A DNA stretch of 64,000 bases from CAYVLA01 sp964549615 [NCBI: uncultured Thermococci archaeon] (GCA_964549615.1 CAZJVP010000018.1:13802-77801); one strand, 5' to 3'; counted from the stretch's first letter, positions 19,103 to 28,071 are shown. The notes: generated by a model not told the origin, from the letters alone. A program made the numbers and translations.

Positions 19103-19915
19103 GTGATCAGGCTTAGACCGAGACAGGAATCGAGAATCCCAGTGGAGGCGGAATGCATATCGCCCGACGCCTTCTCGGGGAAGTCGGCAGCGCAAGTGGA
19201 GGATATGAAGATCCTATGGGGCAACAAGACGAAGAGGTTGGTCGATCTCTTCGAGGTCGTTGAGGATCCGGCAGAGCCTAACGAGATAGTGGTGGACGGG
19301 GACGTGAGATTCGTCAAGCATATCGGCGCCAAGATGAGCATGGGAAGGGTGATCGTGAACGGCGATGCGGGCATGCACCTCGGCCGGGGGATGGCGGGGG
19401 GCGAGATAATCGTAAACGGAGATGCTGGGGACTGGCTGGGAACGGAGATGGTCGGCGGGCTTATCAGAGTTAAGGGAAACGTGGGAAACTTGGCTGGGTC
19501 TGCCTACCGGGGCTCCAAGTCCGGCATGAAGGGTGGGATGATCGTCATCGAGGGGGGTGCAGGCGATGAGCTGGGCGAGTTGATGGAGGGTGGAACGATA
19601 GCCGTGAAAGGCAACGTGCAATCATTTGCGGGGGCGCTGATGTCGGGCGGGGCGATCGTTTGCTTCGGGGGTCTGGGCGGGAGACCGGGCGCTGGGATGA
19701 CCAACGGAACCCTACTTGCCTTCAGCCAGCCAAGGCTTCTTCCGACGTTCAGATACGCGCGAACGTACAAACCGACTTTCATCAAGCCTATCCTTGAGGA
19801 GCTTAGGAAGCAAGGCCTCCCAGTGGAAGACCGGCAGATAGAAGGCTTGTACGACGCGTACGAGGGAGATCTTGCATGCGACGGGAAGGGGAAGATCCTC
19901 GTTTGGAAAGACTAG
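19103..19915 (+). CDS. fwdC: Formylmethanofuran dehydrogenase subunit C
   Basis: Structural subunit of the Fwd core with a beta-helix fold made of GxGxG-type repeats, related to the C-terminal domain of glutamate synthase. The 270 residues show successive repeats such as VIVNGDAGMHLGRGMAGG, IIVNGDAGDWLGTEMVGG and IAVKGNVQSFAGALMSGG. GTG 19103 is preceded by GAGGGAG, a good ribosome-binding site, after a 67-bp gap from fwdA. It is the last gene of the C1 operon. No separate FwdE, FwdF or FwdG gene is seen; the HdrA ferredoxin clusters may serve instead. Confidence 0.95.
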   Translation: MIRLRPRQESRIPVEAECISPDAFSGKSAAQVEDMKILWGNKTKRLVDLFEVVEDPAEPNEIVVDGDVRFVKHIGAKMSMGRVIVNGDAGMHLGRGMAGGEIIVNGDAGDWLGTEMVGGLIRVKGNVGNLAGSAYRGSKSGMKGGMIVIEGGAGDELGELMEGGTIAVKGNVQSFAGALMSGGAIVCFGGLGGRPGAGMTNGTLLAFSQPRLLPTFRYARTYKPTFIKPILEELRKQGLPVEDRQIEGLYDAYEGDLACDGKGKILVWKD

Positions 19916-19966
19916 GCACAGATCTCCACGGGCGGTGCTTCTGCCCAGTGTGTCTGGATCCCGATG

Positions 19967-20863
19967 CTATGGATAGCGAACGTCGACCGTCAGCCCATCC
20001 CGCCCAATGATCGTCCTGGGGAAGTCGACTTCCTTGGCTATGGTCTCCTCGTCATATCTAGGTGAAAAATGGGTCAACAGGAGTCTCTTGGCTCCCGCCT
20101 TTCTCGCAAGCTGGCATGAAAGCTTGACAGTGGAGTGCCCGGTCTCCACGGCGCGGTCGGCGAGGTCATCGCAGAAGGTTGCCTCGCATATCAGAAGATC
20201 GGCGCCCCTGGACAGTCGGATTGCCAACTCCGTCGGGAGGACGTCTCCAAGGTAGACGATCTTCCGACCCTGCCGCGGCGGCCCAACCACCTCGCTAGGG
20301 CTGATTGTCCTGCCCCTCCAATGAATGGCCTTCCCCATCTGCAGATCCTTGTAAAGCCTGCCTTGGGGTATGCCGAGGGCTCGCGCCTTCTCCAAGTAGA
20401 ACCTCCCCGGCCTTTGGTCCTCCTGAAGGAGGTAGCCCAGCGTCGGCACGAGGTGTTCGACCGCCCCACAATAGACAGCATAGCCGTCGAATCTCACAAT
20501 GGCTCCAGATTCAAGCTCATGTCCCACGATCCTGAAACTAGATTGGAAATTGCCAATGGAGTTCAAGAGATGCGAAATCTTCTCCATTCCCGGGGGGCCG
20601 TAGATGTCAAGGGGATGGTCTCTTCCGAAGAAGGACATGCTTTGAACCAATCCGAACAGCCCAAGATAGTGATCTCCGTGGAAGTGCGTCACAAATATCT
20701 TGGAAACCCTCATGAAGCTGAGGCCAAACCTTATCATCTGTCGCTGGGTGCCTTCCCCGCAGTCGAAGAGTATTATTTCCCTCTGCCTTCGGACCGCCAC
20801 AGCTGGCAAGCCGCGCTCCGGCGTCGGAACGCCGCAGGAAGTCCCCAGCAATGTTACCTTCAT
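19967..20863 (-). CDS. rnz: Ribonuclease Z (tRNA 3' processing)
   Basis: Metallo-beta-lactamase nuclease that trims tRNA 3' trailers. The 298 residues carry LGTSCGVPTPERGL at the N-terminus, the zinc motif THFHGDHYLGLFGL near residue 60, CEATF and the late LLTHFSPRY histidine. Length and motif order match archaeal RNase Z. It is a single leftward gene, convergent with the fwd operon. Confidence 0.95.
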   Translation of the reverse strand: MKVTLLGTSCGVPTPERGLPAVAVRRQREIILFDCGEGTQRQMIRFGLSFMRVSKIFVTHFHGDHYLGLFGLVQSMSFFGRDHPLDIYGPPGMEKISHLLNSIGNFQSSFRIVGHELESGAIVRFDGYAVYCGAVEHLVPTLGYLLQEDQRPGRFYLEKARALGIPQGRLYKDLQMGKAIHWRGRTISPSEVVGPPRQGRKIVYLGDVLPTELAIRLSRGADLLICEATFCDDLADRAVETGHSTVKLSCQLARKAGAKRLLLTHFSPRYDEETIAKEVDFPRTIIGRDGLTVDVRYP

Positions 20864-20956
20864 GTTGGAGACGGGGTTCCGAGGTCGCCCTGATTAGTGT
20901 TCCGTTATGTTTCGCATTCGAGAGGAGCTCGGATGTGGGTCAGACAGGACAGGATC

Positions 20957-23689
20957 CTAATCCAGTACCAAGGTTGCCTTGACTAGGGAGGGGTCCACGC
21001 TCTGGATGGTGAATTCCATCTTGCGACAGATGTGTATCATCCTTTCGTTCTCTGCACTTATCAAGCCCCAGATGGAGGCCAGCTTCTTGTCTTCGGCGAT
21101 TCCGATCATCTTATCCACTAGCTTGGTCCCCAAGCCCAGTCCCTGCCAAGGATCTCCGACGAGCACGGAAATTTCAGCCGACTTTCCGTCGGGCCCCACG
21201 AGCAGCCTCGCCATGCCGATGATCTTCCTCTTGCCCTTTTCGACCAACTCTGCAACGATGGCCATCTCACGGCGATAGTCTATGTTCGTGAGGCGAACCA
21301 GATCCTCATGCTCTATTTGTTTTAAGGCTCCGAAGAACCCGAACCTGATCGACTGGGGTGACAATGCCTTGAGCAGCTTCCACAGCAGGGGCTCGTCCTC
21401 GGGCCTGACAGGTCGAAGGGTCACGGGCCGCCCGTCTCTGAGCGCCCATTGCTCAATGTATTTTCCGGGGTACGGTTGGATGACCAGATGGGAGCGTGGC
21501 TCAACCCCCGAGATTGCGAGATCCTTGTCAATAACGATCCTTGCGTCTAGGGCGATGAATTCCCGGCCGACGACGGCCAACGGGTTGATATCGACCTCGC
21601 GGATCTCAGGAAAGTCGATGATCATCTGCGAGAAGCGGACTAGATACTCCTCAAGATAGTCCAGCTTGACGGGGGGTTTGCTCCGGTAGCCTTGAAGCAG
21701 CGAGTAGACCTTCGTCTGTTCCATCAGCCTCCTAGCTAGAACGCGGTTCAGCGGAGGCAAGCCCACGGCTATGTCTCGATAGATCTGCACGCCCGTTCCC
21801 CCTTGGCCGAACATTATCGCAGGGCCAAACGTCGGGTCCGTTTTGCACCCAAGAATAAGCTCATAATCCACGCCCGTCACCATCTTCTGGACGGTGACCC
21901 CAAACAACCGGGCGGAAGGATCGTGCTTCTTGGCATTGGCCATAATCTCGTCGAACGCGTTTCTGACCTCCGCGCACGAATTCAGCCCCAGCACAACGCC
22001 GCCACAGTCGCTCTTGTAGGTGATGTCGGGGGAGTAGATCTTCAGAACCACGGGGAATCCTATGCTTGACGCCACGTTCATGGCGGCGCTCGCGCTCTCA
22101 GCGACGCGCGTCTCAACAACCGGAATGCCGTAGGTCTGCAGGAACTTCTTGGACTCCTCCTCCGTGAGTATGTGTCGTCCGCTGCGGGCGACCCTAACCA
22201 CCATAGCCTTGAGATGGTTCCTTGGAGGGATCGCTTCAACCGGCAACTCCTCGGGGGTCTGGTATAGCTGCTCCAAGTTCCTGGAGTATTGGTACATGTA
22301 CATGTAGGACTTCACGGCCCTCTCCGGGGACGAGTAGGCTGGTATGCGTTTCTCTCGGAGGAGCTCAAGTCCCGCCTCGACCTTCCTTTTTCCGAGAAAA
22401 GATGCAAGAATCGGTTTCCTGCCTGTTCTCGGTAGCTCTGTAATCGCCCTTGCAACGTCATCGGAGGATGCCGCCCCTTGCGGCGTGTATATCACCAGAA
22501 TTCCGTCGACGTTCTTGTCTCCGATACAAGCCACAATCGCGTTGCGGTATCGTTGGCCGTCCGCATCCCCTCCGATGTCGACGGGATTTTTCTTGCTAGC
22601 ATGGGAGGGCAGCACCCTTGATAGAGTCCCCACAGTCTCTCTTGAGAGCTGTGGTAGTTCCCCGCCTCTTTCAAGCAACACGTCGGCGGCCATGATGCCA
22701 GGGCCGCCGGCGTTCGTTATTATCGCGAGCCTAGAGCCTCTTGGAGGTCTCTGCGTCGCCAAGATCTCCGAGACGTTGAAGAGATCCTCTATCTCATCTA
22801 CCCTTGTGATGCCAACCCTCTGGAAGGCCGCGTCAAAGACCTTGTTCTCATCGGTCAAAGACCCCGTGTGCGATACAGCGGTATGAGATGCTGCGGCCTC
22901 TGCGCTCTGAGCGAACTTGCCCGACTTGATTGCCACGATGGGCTTGGTCCTTGAAAAGGCCCTTGAGGCGCTGAGGAAGTTTGGCGCGTCCGTGACCGAT
23001 TCTATGTACATGAGGATGCTTCGGGTCTCGGGGTCCTGCCCGAAGAAATCGATCAGATCCCCGAAGTTGATGTCGGCCATGTTCCCCAACGATACGAAGC
23101 TGCTGAATCCAACATTCGTATCCATGGACCAGTCCAGAATTGCCGAACCCAAGGCACCGCTTTGCGAGATCAATGCGATGTTCCCCATTCTAGGCATCTG
23201 GTCCGCGAAACTTGCGTTCAACCCTATCGAGGGGACGATCAGGCCGAGGCAGTTTGGGCCGAGAATCCTCATGCCATACCTGCGTCCCGCGTCGATGACC
23301 TGGTTCTCCAACGCCGCGCCCGAGGGACCAACTTCCCTGAAGCCTGCCGACACTATGATGATCGCAGGAATCCCAGCCTCCCCACAATCCTCCACGATCG
23401 CTGGAACCGTCGGAGCAGGGGTGGCGATGACCGCCAGGTCGACGGGACTTGCAAGCTCTTTGACGGTGGCGTGGCAACTGATTCCCAAGACAACGCTTCG
23501 ATTTGGGTTAATCGGGTGCACCTCGCCACGATATCCCTTGATCAGGTTCTCCATTATCGTGCGTCCGACGGAGCCGCTTTCTTCGCTGGCCCCGACGACT
23601 GCGATGGTATCCGGCCTAAACATTTTCTGGAGGTTCTCCACTCCCATGGGGGTGATCTCCAGCCCCGCGCTCATGGGCTTTCTGCCCAT
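20957..23689 (-). CDS. ADP-forming acyl-CoA synthetase (alpha-beta fusion) with C-terminal GNAT domain
   Basis: A 910-residue protein in three parts. The CoA-binding/ligase part (FRPDTIAVVGAS, GPNCLGLIVP, and SHTGSL with the phosphorylated-histidine position) is the acetyl-CoA synthetase (ADP) alpha subunit. An ATP-grasp beta part follows, from about residue 500 (GFPVVLKIYSPDI, GCKTDPTFGPAIMFGQGG, DINPLAV). The last 180 residues are a GNAT acetyltransferase (GLGLGTKLVDKMI). The SHTG histidine argues for an active enzyme converting acyl-CoA + ADP to acid + ATP. The same architecture occurs in bacterial Pat protein acetyltransferases, where the ligase is not active, so both roles are possible. 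It is a lone gene. Confidence 0.85.
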   Translation of the reverse strand: MGRKPMSAGLEITPMGVENLQKMFRPDTIAVVGASEESGSVGRTIMENLIKGYRGEVHPINPNRSVVLGISCHATVKELASPVDLAVIATPAPTVPAIVEDCGEAGIPAIIIVSAGFREVGPSGAALENQVIDAGRRYGMRILGPNCLGLIVPSIGLNASFADQMPRMGNIALISQSGALGSAILDWSMDTNVGFSSFVSLGNMADINFGDLIDFFGQDPETRSILMYIESVTDAPNFLSASRAFSRTKPIVAIKSGKFAQSAEAAASHTAVSHTGSLTDENKVFDAAFQRVGITRVDEIEDLFNVSEILATQRPPRGSRLAIITNAGGPGIMAADVLLERGGELPQLSRETVGTLSRVLPSHASKKNPVDIGGDADGQRYRNAIVACIGDKNVDGILVIYTPQGAASSDDVARAITELPRTGRKPILASFLGKRKVEAGLELLREKRIPAYSSPERAVKSYMYMYQYSRNLEQLYQTPEELPVEAIPPRNHLKAMVVRVARSGRHILTEEESKKFLQTYGIPVVETRVAESASAAMNVASSIGFPVVLKIYSPDITYKSDCGGVVLGLNSCAEVRNAFDEIMANAKKHDPSARLFGVTVQKMVTGVDYELILGCKTDPTFGPAIMFGQGGTGVQIYRDIAVGLPPLNRVLARRLMEQTKVYSLLQGYRSKPPVKLDYLEEYLVRFSQMIIDFPEIREVDINPLAVVGREFIALDARIVIDKDLAISGVEPRSHLVIQPYPGKYIEQWALRDGRPVTLRPVRPEDEPLLWKLLKALSPQSIRFGFFGALKQIEHEDLVRLTNIDYRREMAIVAELVEKGKRKIIGMARLLVGPDGKSAEISVLVGDPWQGLGLGTKLVDKMIGIAEDKKLASIWGLISAENERMIHICRKMEFTIQSVDPSLVKATLVLD

Positions 23690-24064
23690 ATTAATCTATC
23701 ACGAGGCCGACGTGATGCCATGAAAGGGAAAGTGCGTTGGTCCTTGCACCTGGACCAATCCATCGGACAGCTGACAAGCCGGGGCCCTATCCCGGGTCTT
23801 CGCTGGGCTTCCTTCACGAACAAGCCATCGATGTTGCCATGTCTCCTGTCTGCAACATTCTTTAGTCAAAACCGCCGAAAACCCGGCAGGAGATCGTTCC
23901 ACCATCCTACGGCATCCTTCAGCTAGGATTCTCTCGGGTGCCTGACAATACTGGGGGGTGCTCCCGGACCGGCCGGCGTCGAACTACGCTTTTTGCCGAT
24001 GATGAGTTGGCCTTTTGCCGATCAATTTAAAAGGATCGGGCGCGAAGACCTGAAAGGTCGGGCC

Positions 24065-24286
24065 GTGACGAGGGTCAAGCTGTGTCTTGATGCGGGTTGT
24101 TCAAGGCAGATCCTCTTGGAGGACGGTCGCTGCATAGTCGAGATCAAGGACAAATGCACGGCCGTCCGCGTCCCCCGGGACTTCAAACTGAAATCTGAGC
24201 AGATAGCCCGTGAAACCAAGAGGCAGATTATCCTCTCGGGTGAGCTGTTCAAGGGCGTCAGGGAAGGCTGCGATCTCGAGATCTGA
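24065..24286 (+). CDS. Small protein of unknown function
   Basis: A 73-residue frame from GTG 24065. I do not recognise the family. It is strand-rich in the first half, with three cysteines (LCLDAGCSRQ, DKC) and one near the end. A TATA-like ATTTAAAAGG at 24025-24034 lies 36 nt upstream, and codon third positions are GC-rich as in neighbouring genes. An in-frame ATG at 24001 and the TTG at 23993 lie upstream of the expected transcription start. A 91-residue minus-strand frame (24101-24376) overlaps it and cannot be fully excluded, but has no such promoter support. Confidence 0.5.
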   Translation: MTRVKLCLDAGCSRQILLEDGRCIVEIKDKCTAVRVPRDFKLKSEQIARETKRQIILSGELFKGVREGCDLEI

Positions 24287-25046
24287 CGAGGCCAACTGGC
24301 AATGGCCGGATCGAGCCATCTCCCTGATCGCACCCAAAACGCTGCGCATCGAATCCTCCACGCGTATCACGAACACGCAGCGAAGAGCCCAAGCCTAGTT
24401 CCTGCATTCATGAGGGCTGGCAAGTTCGGAAGGTGATGCAACCGCTCACTGCGTTGCGGAATTGCTTCCCAACCTTGGCCAATCTGGAGCCCGGATCATG
24501 CCCGCGATCGGCCTAGGGGACCTCATCTGCGTGGGTCTCTCGATGACCCCCCCGCCGTCATCCCTTCACGGGTATCTCCTCTCGAGAACGTGCATCGCGT
24601 TGACAGACAGCTTGAGCCCCTGTGTCACCTCAATGGGGGCATTTGACCGCGGAGGCGCGCACCCTTCCCAGGAAAGCGAGCGCCAAGCACACCGCGATCA
24701 GGGCCACGGGCATCTGCCTGCCCTATGTCCGTCCTTCGCTGTCCGCTGCGAATAGATTGGGTAGGCCTTGCAACATCGGCAAGGTTGGTCCTCGATCAGG
24801 ACTCTATGGCACACCGTCATGAACACCCTCAACGTCCGATATGCACCCAGGGAACCGCTGGCGAATCCTTGCAACAACCTCGGCTGCCACTCTCTGCGCC
24901 AACTATGCGTCCTTCCTCCCGGCGGGGACCATTGGCTTGTCGCTGGCGCCGATGATCCTTGCCTCGTCGAAGCGACCAATTGCCGTTCTGTTCTCGGATC
25001 AGGGCTCCCGTTTTTTTCCCGGGTCACCTCAGATCGAGTCTACTAA
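24287..25046. other. Region without a convincing gene, possibly decayed coding sequence
   Basis: About 760 bases between the small protein and the first DUF166 gene. Several short frames run rightward in different phases (24462-24755, 24622-24822, 24841-25053). None has a family I recognise or a good start. A stretch near 24860-24990 translates to hydrophobic sequence (SAATLCANYASFLPAGTIG, SLAPMILASS), like a fragment of a membrane protein. No tRNA-like fold or repeat was seen. This may be a degraded gene. Confidence 0.35.
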
Positions 25047-25055
25047 GATATAAAG
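25047..25055 (+). promoter_or_regulatory. TATA-like box of the rightward DUF166 gene
   Basis: GATATAAAG lies about 38 nt upstream of the ATG at 25090, giving an expected transcription start near 25076. This supports 25090 over the in-frame GTG at 25063. Confidence 0.5.
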
Positions 25056-25089
25056 CCCAAAGGTGTTTAGGGATGCAGCCGGCGTCTGG

Positions 25090-25920
25090 ATGGATCTGCT
25101 CTTCGTCTACTCAGGAAACTACGGCGAGAGGGTCATCGGGAACCTCATGAACTATCACAGGTTCTGCACCGTCTGCGATCCCGCTTGCAGCAGCTGCAGG
25201 TTTGGCCAGTTCAACTGGTCCTCCGAGATAAGACAGGCCCTTATCGTGCCTGGGCCCAGTGATGCCCTGCCGCCGCAGGAAGGGTCCTCCCTGGCAATCA
25301 ATGCGCCAGAGGCCGAGGTGGCATTTCTAATCGACGTGCATCCAGAGGTCATGTTGGATTTTGTTGAATCCCTTCGGGGCACCCGGGTAAGGGCGGTCAT
25401 CGTGCCGATTGAAAGACCCGGGATCGGGGCCGGGCTCCTGAGGCAGGTCCGTTCCATCCTTGACGAGCTCAAGGTGGAGCTGGCCTGTCCAAAACCCTTC
25501 TGTTCCCTCACTCCGCACGATTCCTCGCCAACGATCAACGCCTTCATCGAGAAGTTCAGAATCGGAAGGCCGCTCATTGAAGTCGAGACTGAAACCGCAG
25601 CATCCGGCGAGCATACAATCTCCAAGGCACGTGTCCTAAGGAGTTCACCTTGTGGTGCGACCTGGTACATCTGCCGTAAGCTTGTGGGAACCCGGGTTGA
25701 GGCAGAGGCAGTTGCGGAGGTGGTTGCGCGCGCTCACCACACCTACCCCTGCACAGCCTCCATGGTCATGGACCGGGAGACCGGAGACACATTCCTTCAC
25801 GCGGGCGGGCGCATCGCCCGGGAGAGCGTGTTTGAGGCGCTGCGCCGTAACCTCGCGCAGAGGGGCAGGTATGCGGAGGCACAGCGCATGGCGGACTCGG
25901 CCTTGAAGAAGACGCCCTAA
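25090..25920 (+). CDS. DUF166 protein with N-terminal four-cysteine motif
   Basis: A 276-residue DUF166 family protein of unknown function. Residues 1-20 start a Rossmann-like fold (MDLLFVYSGNYGERVIGNL). A tight cluster follows, C26-x2-C29-x3-C33-x2-C36, able to bind iron-sulfur or zinc. Later conserved family blocks are KPFCSL, SPCGATWYICRKLVG and AHHTYPCTASM, whose cysteines and histidines look like a second metal or substrate site. It faces the last gene of the CODH/ACS operon, which encodes a paralogue lacking the N-terminal cysteines. The family call is firm; any link to CODH/ACS is inferred from position. Confidence 0.82.
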   Translation: MDLLFVYSGNYGERVIGNLMNYHRFCTVCDPACSSCRFGQFNWSSEIRQALIVPGPSDALPPQEGSSLAINAPEAEVAFLIDVHPEVMLDFVESLRGTRVRAVIVPIERPGIGAGLLRQVRSILDELKVELACPKPFCSLTPHDSSPTINAFIEKFRIGRPLIEVETETAASGEHTISKARVLRSSPCGATWYICRKLVGTRVEAEAVAEVVARAHHTYPCTASMVMDRETGDTFLHAGGRIARESVFEALRRNLAQRGRYAEAQRMADSALKKTP

Positions 25921-25930
25921 CGCAGCCGGA

Positions 25931-26671
25931 TCAGCCGCCTTCGGCCTTCTCCGCGACGGCTCTGGCCACCTCCTCGCACAAGCACTCGGCCGCGACCTGC
26001 ATTATCTCCTTCTTAAGCTCTGGATCGGTGTCCATCCCCGCGAGGCAAGGGTAATCGTGATGGGCGCGGATCGCCTTGTCTCTTGACTCGGACACATCGA
26101 CCCCAACGAGCCTCCCGGCCACGAATCGCGCCGATCCACATGGAGTATCCCTCTTCACCCTGGCCGAAACGATCACTCCCTGTTTCTGCTCGATCTCCAA
26201 GCGCGGCTTTCCCAGTATGGTGGAGAAAGCTCGAATCAGAGGATGCGCGCTCCCGTCGAGTTGACAGAAAGGTTTGGGAAACTCATGCTTTATTCCGAGT
26301 TCGTCCAATTCCTTGGCCAGCTGCCTTTTCAACCCCTCGGGCAGCAGGTGCCAGTCCTCTATCGGCACCAGAACCTCCTTTGCCCCCGTGCGTTTCGCGA
26401 CCTCGGGTATCACTGGAGCGACATCAGGGTTCAGAAACAGTGCCAGCAGAAGATCACACTCAGGCGGGTCCTTTGGAATGACCGTCTCAAGGTCATCGAT
26501 CAACCCATGCACCGCCTCGGGGTACTCGTGTATCCCGACTATCATATTCGCGAGCCCGTGCTCAACAAGGTTGTTCACGACCTTCTCGCCAAGAGGTCCT
26601 CTGGAGAGGATGTATATTCTCAATGGATCTCGTCCAGATGATGGCGCTAAGCAGTCTACTGTTTCTTCCAT
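25931..26671 (-). CDS. DUF166 protein, last gene of the CODH/ACS operon
   Basis: Paralogue of the facing DUF166 gene. The shared blocks are KPFCQL, DTPCGSARFVAGRLVG and AHHDYPCLAGM. It lacks the four-cysteine cluster. The ATG at 26671 overlaps the end of cdhE by 16 bp, so it is almost certainly on the cdh transcript. The paralogue's N-terminus aligns better with a TTG at 26623 (LRIYILSRGPLGEKV), which could be the true start. Operon position suggests a role in CODH/ACS or corrinoid protein assembly or activity; no function is established from the sequence. Confidence 0.82.
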   Translation of the reverse strand: MEETVDCLAPSSGRDPLRIYILSRGPLGEKVVNNLVEHGLANMIVGIHEYPEAVHGLIDDLETVIPKDPPECDLLLALFLNPDVAPVIPEVAKRTGAKEVLVPIEDWHLLPEGLKRQLAKELDELGIKHEFPKPFCQLDGSAHPLIRAFSTILGKPRLEIEQKQGVIVSARVKRDTPCGSARFVAGRLVGVDVSESRDKAIRAHHDYPCLAGMDTDPELKKEIMQVAAECLCEEVARAVAEKAEGG

Positions 26672-28053
26672 TTCTTTTCAAGGAAGGACGGGATGGATGA
26701 GGAATCCAGCGGACCCACGAGAACATCAAAGCCTGTCGCATCCTCTATGTCTCCCCTGAGCCTTGCCGCCATGCCTGGGATGATCAGGGTCTTGTGATCG
26801 ATCTTGCTCTTGACATCGTATTTCTGGATCGCGTCGGCCACCTTCTTGGCGTCCAGCTGGCCACCCGCCACCGAGGACTGTACGCCAATGCCCTCCGTGT
26901 CCACGACCAGGAGGCGGCAGGACAAATTGGCGGCCTGGATGTCGGATTCCACGGTGTAGAAGGTCAAGGCAAAGTTCGTCGTCAGCAACAACGGCGCACT
27001 ACGGTCGGGCGCTCCGTACTCCTTCAGGCCGGGCTCCACGGCCACCGGCCTCCGGGGATCCGTGTAGATGTTTTGGCGGAGGGTGAGGACCGCAAGATGG
27101 GCCCACGGTTCCATCGTCTTCAGCACCAGAAGGTCGGCGTACCTTCCGATGAGCGCGGAGGCCAGCATGGCCTCCCTAAGCGATTTCTCAGCCTCGTCGC
27201 CCTCATCCATCCACACGCTTGCGGGAACGCCCATCAAGGGGTACCCAACGATCTCCTGCTCGCCTTCAATGGCCGCGATCCTGAGCTTGGCGAAGTCTTG
27301 GATGGTGGAACCAAGTCCCGCCGAATACGGGTATGTCCCAGGGTCAAGGACGATGTCAGTAACACCGGCGGATCTCACCTTCGAGATGATCCTCACCAAC
27401 CCGTCCAGGGAGCCGGACGAAACCGCAAGCGGGCAGCGGTGCTTGGTTGCCAGGCTCGCCATCTGCTCCCAGTTCTCCTCGGCAGCCGCATAGAGGAGGG
27501 GACGGTTCGGCCCCACTTCCTCCAAGGCCGCCTCCAATTCCTTGGGATTCAGACTGCACAGGATGAGAGGCTTGCCCGAGGCAGCGCAGAGCTTGGCCGA
27601 CTTCGCGAAGCGCTCCGGATCTCCGCTTGCGCACCTTACGGCGATCAAGTCCAAGGTGAGCACCTCCCCAACCCTCTCAAACCTGACGCTTGCGATCGCC
27701 CTTGCACGTTCGGAGATCTGCTCCGGGGTCAACTCATCAGCCACCTCCACCGCTAGCGCAGTCCTGTTGTAGTACGTGAGCTCGTGACGCCGGACCACCT
27801 CCTGGCCTCCAACCAACACGCCCTTGTCCTCCGTGCCGATCAGCACCTGGCGAACCGGCGGTCTCAGGAGGTCCTCAAGCTCCCGCCTTAGCCCGTCATA
27901 TTTGGCCTCCAGCAGAGGCGGACAGTCCGCCACCTTCACCTTCCTGTCGATTAGGCTTGACGCGAAGGCCATGCAAGTCTTCTGGGCACACAAGGCACAG
28001 TTGGTCTTCGGAAGATATCTGTAGATCGTAAGCGGAGTCGTGTTCTTTTTCAT
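26656..28053 (-). CDS. cdhE: CODH/ACS complex gamma subunit (corrinoid iron-sulfur protein, large)
   Basis: CdhE receives the methyl group from tetrahydromethanopterin on its corrinoid cobalt and passes it to acetyl-CoA synthase. The N-terminal [4Fe-4S] site is C19-x2-C22-x4-C27...C44 (TNCALCAQKTC, ADCPP). The TIM-barrel part follows (DIVLDPGTYPYSAGLGSTI), then the C-terminal corrinoid-binding domain. The 465 residues match the family's length. It starts 18 bp after cdhD. Confidence 0.96.
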   Translation of the reverse strand: MKKNTTPLTIYRYLPKTNCALCAQKTCMAFASSLIDRKVKVADCPPLLEAKYDGLRRELEDLLRPPVRQVLIGTEDKGVLVGGQEVVRRHELTYYNRTALAVEVADELTPEQISERARAIASVRFERVGEVLTLDLIAVRCASGDPERFAKSAKLCAASGKPLILCSLNPKELEAALEEVGPNRPLLYAAAEENWEQMASLATKHRCPLAVSSGSLDGLVRIISKVRSAGVTDIVLDPGTYPYSAGLGSTIQDFAKLRIAAIEGEQEIVGYPLMGVPASVWMDEGDEAEKSLREAMLASALIGRYADLLVLKTMEPWAHLAVLTLRQNIYTDPRRPVAVEPGLKEYGAPDRSAPLLLTTNFALTFYTVESDIQAANLSCRLLVVDTEGIGVQSSVAGGQLDAKKVADAIQKYDVKSKIDHKTLIIPGMAARLRGDIEDATGFDVLVGPLDSSSIPSFLEKKWKKQ

Positions 28054-28071
28054 CTTGCACCCTCACCTTCT

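Noticed and set aside
9981-19915. Interpretation of the mtd-ftr-fwd operon as methanogenesis
   Set aside because: No mcr, mtr or hdrB genes are present in the window, and acetate-forming genes are; the same enzymes serve the archaeal Wood-Ljungdahl pathway. The rest of the genome could still change this.
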